Assembly (NCBI GenBank): GCA_031772625.1
Contig: CM062817.1
Location: 885,522,184-885,586,183 of the forward strand
Reading direction: 5' to 3'
Length of the DNA stretch: 64,000 nucleotides
From: Pinus tabuliformis
Lineage: Eukaryota > Streptophyta > Pinopsida > Pinales > Pinaceae
Below the pieces are notes generated by a model. That model did no database searches, was not told the DNA's origin, and saw only the letters and a list, made by a program, of their open reading frames with translations. Of the stretch, positions 54,779 through 64,000 are shown in pieces. Every line of letters begins with the position of its first letter. Within the stretch, counting starts at the first letter, position 1. The position numbers and the translations under genes are program-made.

Positions 54779-56410
54779 TTTTAGCGTTGAAGAGACACAC
54801 CAAGAAGCAGAACAGAAAGTACAAGATAGTCAGCACAACACACCACGCAAAAAACACGATCTATCGGGGCTTGGCCTTGACCCTCGAATAGTCGTCAAAA
54901 CAGGAGAATATTGACTGAGCTTTGCACTTGGCTCTAGTCAATTTCTCAAATTTCTACAAGGCAACTTTCAAAATTTGACTTTTTACAATGGTGCTTTTGC
55001 ACAATCTGGTAAAAAAAAATTTACCCCCCCTCAAAGTAAAATTACTTGAGTTACATTGATCTCCTTCAAAAAATTACAAAAAAACTCCTTATTGCTCCAA
55101 AAAATTACAATCACCTTATTGCTCCATTACAATAAATTCCCAAAATTACAAAGTGATCAAATCTTTAAAATACAATATGCATCAAATTACCCCACACACA
55201 AAAAAAAAATTATGATCAAGCTGGCAAGTGACAGGCTTCACTTTAGCTTTACGCTGGCAGGCTTAATTGATTGGCAAACTAGCAACGCTGCTGGGACTGG
55301 CTGAGGCTGCAGTGGATGATGCATAGCTGCGTGTCCATTGCTGGTGAACTAATTCGAGATGCATCGCTGCGAAAGTTAAGGAAACTACTGGCTAACACAC
55401 CTTTAAAGATTAAATATTCTGGATTCAATTAGAAGAACCAGTACAGAGCCTCAAGATGCCGACATTTTGTTTTTCCCGCTTTCCGCTTGATATCTTGCAG
55501 GTACGGTTGCTTTGTGCTTAAACTTTAATCGACCAGCCAAAGCTCTGACAACGAAAGGAAGATCAAAACGCCCATCGTTGGCTTAGCAGTCAAGGAATCC
55601 AAAAAAGTTAAGGAATCCAAGAATCACCTTTATTTATCTAGTAAGCGTAGTAAGCGCTTTTACAGGATTTTCTGCATCAAATTAGTATGCAAGCAACTCG
55701 CTTTAGTGAAAGGACTCTACTTTCTTTACTGTAATTTCTCTCAAACAATTTTCTTGATCTCTTGTTCAGAAATCTCTGAATCCCCTAATTATTGTCTAAA
55801 TAATCCCCTGCCATCCAAAAAGTGCGCTCTGAAGTCACTTTAGTGAACGATTTTCTTGATCTCTTATTCAGAAAACAGTGAATCCATAAATGTTTTAGAA
55901 AATAATCCCGGACTTATGAACTAGATGATCCTTTTATTTCCAATATTCGAGCCTTCTGCCTCAAAATGCTCGCAAAAATGCTAAAACAATTAAATTGCTT
56001 TGCATTTTGCTCCAACGAGGACTTCTTCAGGGAATCTCTGTTTTCTCTCAGAGTCTTGCAGCAGATAATTACTTTTAAAAAAGAACGCCCAGCGACTACA
56101 ATTACTCAAAGCAACCTCGTTCAAACAGCAACTTTAGCGCTGTCCTCCTTTTTTTTTGTTTCAATTTACTCAAACAATTTGAAACAATCATACAAAATTC
56201 CAAGATAGCAGAGGCAAATTTTTTATAAAATAAAAAATAAAAATAATGAATTTTAGATTTTTAAAAAATCTAAAATCAATGATAAAATTTATTTTCCTTT
56301 TAAACAAAACTGTAAAATTTCCATACCAATGATTTGTTGGCCAACTGAATGGAGTTTTCCAGGACTTTGTTGAGCTGAAATCTCCTCAAATCCACTGCAG
56401 CATTACTGGA
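54779..56410. other. Long leader of the young copia
   Basis: About 1.63 kb between primer site and gag ATG, much longer than usual for copia. No reading frame with motifs. Contains two similar blocks, tctcttgttcagaaatctctgaatcc (55758) and tctcttattcagaaaacagtgaatcc (55858), about 100 bp apart, and homopolymer A-runs near 55010 and 55200. Confidence 0.5.
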
Positions 56411-56422
56411 GCTCTGATACCA
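56411..56422 (-). other. Primer-binding site of the young copia
   Basis: The minus strand reads tggtatcagagc, the exact initiator tRNA-Met site of plant copia elements, three bases after the LTR end. Confidence 0.92.
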
Positions 56423-56425
56423 CAA

Positions 56426-56821
56426 TAATGGCAGAAGTGTCCTCAGACACGTAATTTTATTAATCAGAAAAAAACAATTACATAATTGATTTGCAAGAGT
56501 TTACACCCGAACAACAAAACACTCTTGCAATGAACTATTTATAAGCTCCATGTCCTAACTACCTCTAATTATGGATCACTTACAAGTGTCCATTTACAAT
56601 AAATGCTATTCAAACCAACTAGCTAACTAATCTCCTATAATAGAGCCTAAGATACGACTCATTTGGAGAGTCATATCTTGTTACAACAATATACTAATTC
56701 TAATTGTCTCTAAAATAATTAATCATTCTAAAATAATTATTAATTTAATTTCTTAAATTAATAATTATTTTATTTCAATTTTATAACCTATGATAATAAA
56801 GTATTTTTGGATCATCTAACA
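56426..56821 (-). repeat. 5' LTR of the young copia
   Basis: 396 bp, one difference from the 3' copy. TATA box on the minus strand at 56536-56543. Confidence 0.93.
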
Positions 56822-58233
56822 ACAAGAACGATTCCTGATGACCCTGTCAGATAGTGACATAGATACATAGATACATACATATACATTAACAAAAAACAGT
56901 CACGATCTCGTCAGGAAATGATATACCTACATACATACATGTATACAGATATATACATCAACACAATCAAGATCACAACATAATTACCAAATATCATAAG
57001 GTAAAGGTTAAGAGAACTTCCTTTATTCATGCACAACATTGAGAACAACAGTTTTGAAAGTAGTCAAGGCATTTTTTACCTTAAGCCCATTTATTTTACC
57101 CTTCTTGTTACCTTTCTCATGAATGTCCCGCCATCATCCATTTATACCAATGGACCCAACCAATCCAACTAGTTGTTATATGCTTGCCTTCAGTTGCCCT
57201 TATACATGCATTGAGCTCCATCCTAACCTTACATCACCTGTTGGGTTTCACACAGTTCTCCTTGGGATCCATTACTTTTCCTCTTTCCCAACCAATTCCC
57301 TAGACCCCAAACATAAAAGGCAAGACAATCATATCTATCAATTTGAAATCAACCTTTACCAAGACTAGAAATCATGTCATAATTCATAGTCAACTCATAG
57401 TCATTAGACATAATACTACAACTATCACTTATTACACTCAAGCACATGTCAACTATCTCAACATGTGTTAGTACAATCATCTTAAAACAAGATAATTTCT
57501 TCATGCAATCTTACAGACACATACTCATATCATGCAATTAATCAAACATTTAAGCAAACTATAAATGTACCATGTTAGATAAATCAACTAGACGACATAA
57601 TAGACACCAAACACTTAAACACCAAAGGTATGACATGATCAAACAGTCAAGCACCAAATATACAACATAAGAAAACTCATACCTTAATGTATCTCAGAGG
57701 AGGCTATCTTGTCTGCACAATCAATCCAGATTAGCATGATATAACTTCATGACATATCAACTCAAAAATAAATAAATTCATGATATCCATAATAGTCACT
57801 AGCTAACATATTCACATCATAAACTCATAAACATTTGTCATTTATGCATATCAGTCACATATGTACGATCAGTCTAGATTAGTACAACACAATGTCACAA
57901 ATAAGTTGACTCATACCTGAATGTCATAAGCCTAACCATATGCATAGGTCAATCCAATTTAGCATGATACATATAACATCAAGATCTTAATGTAATAGCC
58001 TTAATCATCAAGTTACTAGCATATAACAACAACAAGTTATATATCATGCTCATCAATTACATATAACCTAATCATCAAGCTAAATATCATATAATAACAA
58101 GTTAACCTATAACATACTCATCAACGACATATAACATAATCATCAAGTTATCTAACATAAAACAACAATAGCAATGCATACAACCACAGGTTACTATCAT
58201 TCACGACTCTCTGACACATGTGCATATGACTAT
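56822..58233. other. Internal noncoding DNA of the outer element
   Basis: AT-rich, with tandem-like runs of atacatacat (56865-56950) and of catataacaacaagttatat (58010-58160), about 60 bp per unit. No protein motif. An 81-codon frame at 57123-57368 has no recognisable domain. Confidence 0.45.
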
Positions 58234-59378
58234 ACTAATCAACTAGAATCTATCATGTATGTAACCATAACATCAATAGACATGTACATAAACCTAATGT
58301 ATATAACTCGAATGCATATAACAAACTATTAACTAACATACCTGCATGTCAAACATAAAATACCTATATGAGGATCTACTCTTACCCCAATGTCTATTGT
58401 TGCAACTTCACTTTAATTATTTGCATCTCCTACTCTATCTCAGCCAACACATTAGCATCATAAAATACCAATTACATCATGATAACCTAATTTCGTGTTA
58501 AGAAATGGCAACAAGAAATTCTAGTTTAATTTTTCCTTGAATTACATTGAGAATTAAAATCGAATTATATTCTCATAGAAACTTGTAAATAGTTAATTAA
58601 GTTTAATTAACTTAATTAGATTAATAATTTTGGGTTGGAAGTCTTTCTGAAGTCATGTATATGTTCTCCCTAAGTTTTATGGGTCCAGTATGAGTTTAAA
58701 TTGAGTTGGAAATTAGATCACTCTGTTTACTGAGATAAGTTCAGTTAAATTAGTTCCAAACTATTTCAAGAACTAATAGAGAGTCAACAGTCAGTTGGTG
58801 CACTAGTGCATCCACAAGTCACTTTAGTTAATTGAAGATTCCTTCATTAGAAACTCATGCATGTTGATTCTGAGAAAGACCCAATTGGGACTAGAGTGCA
58901 GGGGCAAGGTACTATTAGTTGTATTATTTACTAGAGTGTAAATATCATGCATGCATCATAGATTGATCCTATGTTTGGATTGTGCAGTTTTGGAAGCATG
59001 AATTCCCTTTAAATACGAGCTATTCATCCTAGGAATTACACAAGAGATTAGGGGCTTGAAGAGCTGCAGAATTGGCTAAGTGTTGGCCAAGAGCTAGCTT
59101 GTGAGCTGGGAGAGTTGAACATACTTGTGCGGAATTGTTCTAGTGTGAACAAGATTTGTATCTTCACTCATATTTCTGATATATGCAATACAGATAGCAG
59201 GGTTTTAAGAAGCGATTTTCCCCAGATACATCTTGTGTTATGTGCCATTGATTTATCTTCTTCTTGTTCATATTGTTTTCATCAATCTATTGGCTTTCGC
59301 TGGTTGAAAGTAGAAGTACATTTTTGTCATGTGCTTTAGTAAATTGCATGAGCTTGTGAATCCACAGCACTTTCTACA
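58234..59378 (+). repeat. Flank-plus-LTR block, copy 1
   Basis: Matches 60607-61753 throughout (offset 2373), with roughly 8-10 percent differences by eye. It comprises about 262 bp of outer-element flank and a copia LTR (58496-59378, TGTTAAGAAATGG to TTTCTACA). Confidence 0.85.
58496..59378 (+). repeat. Copia 5' LTR
   Basis: 883 bp. Followed directly by primer site tggtatcaaag at 59379. Contains an atgcatgcatc block and a Ser/Leu-rich incidental frame at 59115-59339 that recurs in copy 2. Confidence 0.85.
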
Positions 59379-59389
59379 TGGTATCAAAG
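59379..59389 (+). other. Primer-binding site (initiator tRNA-Met type, variant)
   Basis: tggtatcaaag, adjacent to the LTR end. Confidence 0.75.
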
Positions 59390-59481
59390 TTGAGAACAAC
59401 ATACAAGAGGAGATTTCGAAGTTTTAAGTTTTGGGTTACAGGTTAAATTCGAATTTGCAATACATACTTTAGGATCGGCAA

Positions 59482-60606
59482 ATGGCGTTCTACGGTTTGT
59501 GGCTCGAGTACGCCTTGGAAGGCAGCTTGAATTTTATATCCTGGGGGGACAGAATGGAGGTTGTGATGGAGGATAATGGCTTGAAGGAATTCATTGATCA
59601 AGAAATTCCTAAGCCAACAGCTTCATATGCACAAAATTTGGTTGAATGGAAGTGTGTGGCGAAGGCGAAGCAGATAATCCTTGAGAGAGTTCGAGACCAC
59701 ATTATCTCGAGTCTCCATGGAAAGGAAACTCTGTATGTTATGTGGAAAGAATTGACGGACTTGTATCAGAACAGCAGTGACCCAAGGAAATTGGCACTGA
59801 TGGACAAACTTTGAAAAATCAAAATGGAGAAAGGCGAGACTATTCCAAAATACTTGACCAAGTTCACTCAATGTAGTGATGAACTTCGAAGTGTTGGAAT
59901 CACGGTTGTCGAGGATGATATGGTGAGTCTTGCTCTTCTAGGACTCCCGAAGAGTTTTCATAGTTATCAGGACTCTGTCAATGGTTGGGAGAAGTTATCG
60001 GATTAGGAACAACTATGGTCGGATTTGATGCGGGAGGTCATGAGGAACACCAGGGATGGCTCTTCATCAAAGACTGATGATGAAAATACATGTGCCTTAG
60101 AGATTAAGGCCAAGAAGTGGAAATGGAAAGCTTCCCATTCCAAATCAAATTCTTATCATGGAGGTAAGAAGAAAGACATGACGAAATTTGAGTGCTTTCA
60201 TTGTCATGAGCTAGGCCATTTTGCTACAAATTTTCCACTCAAGAAGTCCAAGAAGAAGTCCTCTGGAGGAGTAGCAAGTGAGTCTTTGGCCTCTCAATTC
60301 GAATTGGACTTTTCCCTCATTGCAAGCATGGTGTCATCGATGATGGGAAGTGTATGGTACTTAGACAGTGGAGATTCATTCCACATGACTGGCGACAAAG
60401 AGTTATTCAGTGACCTATAGGAGAAATATCTCCATATGCATATCAAGATGGGTGACAACAAGAAGTATAATGTTACTGTATTGGGCACGATTACTTTTTA
60501 GAGGGAGCATGGGGCTCCACTCACCTTGGTATTCGTTGCCATGCTTGAGGATAGAGGCTATGATGTGATCTTCTCAAAAGGAAAGGTGTTCCTTCAACAC
60601 ATTGCC
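59482..60606 (+). pseudogene. gag: Copia gag and start of protease, truncated
   Basis: ATG at 59482, about 104 bases after the LTR. UBN2-type gag: MAFYGLWLEYALEGSLNFIS, then EWKCVAKAKQIILERVRDHI, MWKELTDLYQNSSDPRK, LALLGLPKSFHSYQDSVNGW. Zinc knuckle CFHCHELGHFATNF has Phe for the last Cys. Protease start DSGDSFHMTGDKELF has Asp after DSG where Ala is usual. Stops at 59812, 60004, 60418 and 60498. The sequence stops in mid-protease at 60606, where the duplicated flank begins; integrase, RT and RNase H are absent. Confidence 0.85.
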
Positions 60607-61753
60607 ACTAGTCAACTAGCATCTATCATGTATGTAACCATAACATTAATAGACATGTACATAAACCTAATGTATATAACTCTAATGCATATAACAATCT
60701 GTTAGCTAACATACATGCATGTCAAACATAAAATACCTATATGAGGATCTGCTCTTACCCAGATGTTTATTGTTGCAACTTCACTTTAATTATCTGCATC
60801 TACTACTCTATCTAAGTCAACACATTAGGATCATAACATACCAATGTCATCATGATAACCTAATTTCATGTTGAGAAATGGCAACAAGAAATTCCAGTTT
60901 AATTTGTCCTTGAATTAAACTGAGAATTAAAATTGAATTCTATTCTCAAAGCAACTTGTAAATAGTTAATTAAGTTTAATTAACTTAATTATCTTAGGAA
61001 TTTCGAGTTGAAAGTCTTTCCGAAGTCATGTATATGTTCTCCCTAAGTTTTAGGGGTCGAGTATGAGTTTAAATTGAGTTGGAAATTAGATCACTCAGTT
61101 TACTGAGTTAAGTTCAATTAAATTAGTTCCAAAAGGTTTGAGGAACTAATAGAGAGTTAATAGTCAATTGGTGCACTAGTGCACCCACAAGTGTCGCTCT
61201 AGTTAACATAAAATTCCCTCATCAGAAACCCATGCATGTCGATTCTGAGAAAGACCCAGTTGAGACAAGAGCGCAGGGATAGTGTACTATCAATTGTATT
61301 ATGTACTGGAGTGTAAATATTATGGATGTATCAGAGATTGATCATATGTTTGGATTGCGCAGTTTTGGAAGCATGAATTCTCTTTAAATACGGGTTATTC
61401 ATCCTAGGAATTATGCAAGAGAATAGGGGCTTGGAGAGCTTCAGAATTGGCTAAGTGTTGGCCAAAAGCTAGCTTGTGAGCTGAGAGGATTGAGCACACT
61501 TATGCGGAATTGTTCTAGTGAGAACAAGCTTTGTATCTTCACTCATATTTCTGATATATGCAATACAGATAGTGGGATTTTGAGCAGTGGATTTCCCCAA
61601 ATACATCTTGTGTTATGTGCCATTGATTTATCTTCTTCTTGTTCATTTTGTTTTCATCAATCTATTGGCTTCTGCTGGTTGAAAGTAGAAGTACATTCTT
61701 GTCGTGTGCTTTAGTACATTGCATGAGCTCATGAATCTACAAGATTTTCTACA
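60607..61753 (+). repeat. Flank-plus-LTR block, copy 2 (LTR 60869-61753)
   Basis: Second copy of 58234-59378. Its LTR starts TGTTGAGAAATGG at 60869 and ends TTTCTACA at 61753 (885 bp). It is followed by ttgca, which with the preceding tttca could be a target duplication with one mismatch. Because the LTR is preceded by flank and not by a polypurine tract, it behaves as a solo LTR rather than as the 3' LTR of the gag fragment. Confidence 0.8.
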
Positions 61754-62037
61754 TTGCATACATTGATCTCACAATGCATGTCTCACCAACCATACATGCA
61801 TAATCATAACCATGGCAATGTATGCATAACAACATATAACAAATGCATATACAACCATACACTTATGACGACACATCCCACAACAACACCATCAACCTTC
61901 ACATGGCGACATCACTACAACCATTCAACACCATGCAAATGCAACAAGCACATGAACTACAAGCATAAGGAACACATATGCAACTAACATGAATGCATGA
62001 CCAACACACCACCCATCCAATCCAATGGGTGAACCAT
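61754..62037. other. Internal DNA of the outer element next to its primer site
   Basis: Low-complexity catacatg/cataac text, no gene. It is the element leader in minus orientation. Confidence 0.45.
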
Positions 62038-62049
62038 GCTTTGATACCA
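62038..62049 (-). other. Primer-binding site of the outer chromovirus-type element
   Basis: The minus strand reads tggtatcaaagc, one base from the tRNA-Met site, next to the 5' LTR end. Confidence 0.75.
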
Positions 62050-63968
62050 CTCTAGTACACCCTCCTCCCACATCTACCCAAGTAACCGGGAAACCGAGGT
62101 AAACATGTGGTGAAAGGATACTATGATATGATTCAACCTCATAGGTGTCCTTAAGGAAGTGGAATCGACATAAACACATCAAACATACCTTCCACATTAG
62201 CAACAACACTCCCAGGAACCATCCCAACCACACAGGTATCATGCCCCTGGGTCCCACTAAGTTTTTAAGCTATTAAACCTCTGGACGCTTCGATGTTATG
62301 GAATGCCAACGTCTAGAGAGCTCTTGACGCTCCCACAAGCTTACATGCCTGTGTCCAGGGAATTTTCCCAACATACCTATGCCAGAGTCTGTGGAATCTG
62401 TTAAAAACGTGATGACAAGACTAATAAATCAAAAACTAACTCCAAAACTAAGCCTAACCATCCCCAACTAGGACTGACATTCTGTCAAACACTTGGCAGC
62501 AATGCAATCTACAGGTCTAGGATACAAGACAAAGCATGAATGACTGATACATCATATCAAACTTGACAAGGAGGATCACCACCCTCTCCCTTTAAGTGTT
62601 TTGACATCAATTAGTTCTTGCATCCATTATCCTTTCAATTACAAGTAAATACCTGAAACAATCATGACAATAACCAATCATATAACCATGCTTATTACCA
62701 ACATTAAACCTTGAAAATAATAGCACCATAACAATCATTAAATCCACTTGTAAATAATTACAAAAGCAAGAGAACTTAGATTTTATTAAACATAGGCAGA
62801 TCCGACCAAGTTCGAGACTTCCACGTACCACCTGACTGTACACATGGTTGAACCAAATCTTTCTTTAAGCCAGTCACCCCCGTGCCATATTCCAAACATG
62901 AATGTGGCATCTCATGGATAAACCAATCCAAAAACAACCAAAGGAATCCAAAGGTTAAACCACCTCCACCGTCACCAAACCATGATCACACCAAAACCGG
63001 TGCTCTGATCACAAAATCGAATCAAACTTGGAATGCCATCCGAAATCCATCACTATCCTTAAGGAATTTTTCGTCTCCTTGTCTCTCAGAATTTACCGCA
63101 ATCCAATCTCGAATCATTAGGCCCTAAAATGAGACACCTCCCTCAAACTTTACTTTGTATCCCGCCAAAATTGGTCAAGGAATTCCTAGGCCTTTGGGAA
63201 TGAACGTTGAGACCACCTCCACCCCAGATTCCGAAATCCATCCAATAATTCCAAAGCTCAAAACTGAGATCAACATCCAAACACGCCATGGCATCTATAA
63301 AAAGGCAAGGCTAGTTTGAAAACCATTGTCATAACCTAGCAAAACCATACCATCGATAGCAAGAGAACCATACACCAACATGCAAAGCCATGCATATCAA
63401 AACTAGCTAGGAAATCACATGTATAATATGTTACCTGCAAGTATTCCTACTGAAGTTGCTTGATCCTACTCTTCCTTGTCTGATCCTTGTTTTCCTTCCT
63501 TTCCCTTTGTTTTTCCTTCCTTGCTCCAAAGCTAGAGTGCTCCAATAAAATTTTAAGTGTCCAAGAGTGAGAGAGAGAGAGAGAGAGAATAATGAGAAAG
63601 CTCCAAAACTGAACTGGCCAAGCTTACACTGACCAAGTCTGCCAACTAATCCTTAGAATCCTTTTTATCATTGAGGCCTCTATTTTCTTCAATTTCCATT
63701 ATTTTCCTTCATTTTCCTCCTCACATGCAACTTGTGACATTTCACCTTACTTTTCTCCTAATTTCCTTTATTTTCATAAATAAATGTGCCAAAATGACTT
63801 TTTGCATTTTTAATGCCTTTGTCAATTTCCTTAGCCATAAACACATCCAGTGATGCCCACTAGGATATATTTTCCCAACATTCAACTTGGAATAAGTGTC
63901 CCTTAACCGTGGTCTTATTTAGCCTTTATTAACTTTTATTACATGGAATTTTCACCAAGGTTGTTACA
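62050..63968 (-). repeat. 5' LTR of the outer chromovirus-type element
   Basis: Starts (minus strand) TGTAACAACCTTGG at 63968 and ends near 62050-62056 in a damaged gggtgtact. About 1.9 kb. Related to 38285-39809 and 29131-31166. It contains a (GA)n run near 63568-63587. The outside flank 63969-64000 is too short to judge. Confidence 0.75.
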
Positions 63969-64000
63969 CGTTCAACAAGGAAATTGCAAGGTAGTGGAGT
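63969..64000. other. Flank outside the outer element
   Basis: 32 bases, cgttcaac onward. Nothing can be said of its nature. Confidence 0.3.

Larger units (their letters stand above)
50036..56821 (-). mobile_element. Complete Ty1/copia retrotransposon, young insertion
   Basis: LTRs at 50036-50431 and 56426-56821 (396 bp each) differ at a single base by eye (50144 g versus 56534 a). Minus-strand order: 5' LTR, primer site at 56411-56422, 1.6 kb leader, gag-PR-INT-RT-RNH in one frame (54778-50426), polypurine tract, 3' LTR. Boundaries are sure within 3 bases: the shared taatgg start suggests 50036/56426, and the flanks agaag and acaag would then be a target duplication with one mismatch. The near-identity of the LTRs means a recent insertion, yet the polyprotein has four stops. 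Confidence 0.93.

Noticed and set aside
1..64000. Host protein-coding gene or tRNA/rRNA gene
   Set aside because: All coherent protein text matches element proteins or an unknown decayed frame; no cloverleaf or rRNA core was recognised by eye.

Overview
This 64 kb window is transposable-element DNA from a plant nuclear genome; I see no host single-copy gene, rRNA or tRNA gene. Every recognisable protein segment belongs to a plant element: Ty3/gypsy (Athila-like, Tat/Ogre-like, chromovirus), Ty1/copia, a LINE fragment, and a non-autonomous hAT-like element. The depth of nesting, the long LTRs (about 0.4 to 3.7 kb) and the many decayed copies suggest a large, slowly purged genome. A gymnosperm is plausible, but that is inference.

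Layout. 1-2.9 kb: noncoding, with small tandem duplications and an LTR-like promoter block. 2.9-8.3 kb: decayed Athila-like element on +, its gag split by a 924 bp hAT-like insertion with a perfect 8 bp target duplication. 8.3-9.76 kb: head of a minus-strand copia element (gag start, primer site, putative LTR). 9.788-24.704 kb: a complete 14.9 kb Tat/Ogre-like element on the minus strand, with two 1046 bp LTRs, a tRNA-Arg-type primer site, a polypurine tract, gag-pro-RT-RNH-INT in one frame broken by four stop codons, and a second (archaeal-type) RNase H. On the opposite strand it carries a plant-mobile-domain-like gene with a well supported intron. Its noncoding arms carry an array of small hairpins with varied stems and a shared loop. 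24.7-27.4 kb: a decayed reading frame of unknown family, then LTR-like DNA. 27.9-34.0 kb: two gypsy pol fragments of one family in opposite orientation, separated by a 2 kb LTR. 34.0-34.6 kb: LINE tail. 34.6-38.3 kb: LTR-like AT-rich DNA with a compound microsatellite.

38.3-64.0 kb is best read as one old minus-strand chromovirus-type element (3' LTR near 38.3-39.8 kb, 5' LTR at 62.05-63.97 kb) with a noncoding interior split by three later copia-type insertions: (i) 40.047-47.740 kb, a large non-autonomous copia-type element that carries the 3' end of a gypsy element; (ii) 50.036-56.821 kb, a young complete copia whose LTRs differ at one base but whose polyprotein has four stop codons; (iii) 58.5-61.75 kb, a copia LTR plus gag fragment next to a duplicated flank-plus-LTR block. 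A roughly 1 kb ACATGTACA-rich minisatellite lies at 48.75-49.75 kb.

The points of most interest are the spliced antisense gene inside the Ogre-like element, the hairpin array around its coding region, and the copia-type element carrying gypsy integrase. Amino-acid family calls rest on motif recognition by eye; no search was run.
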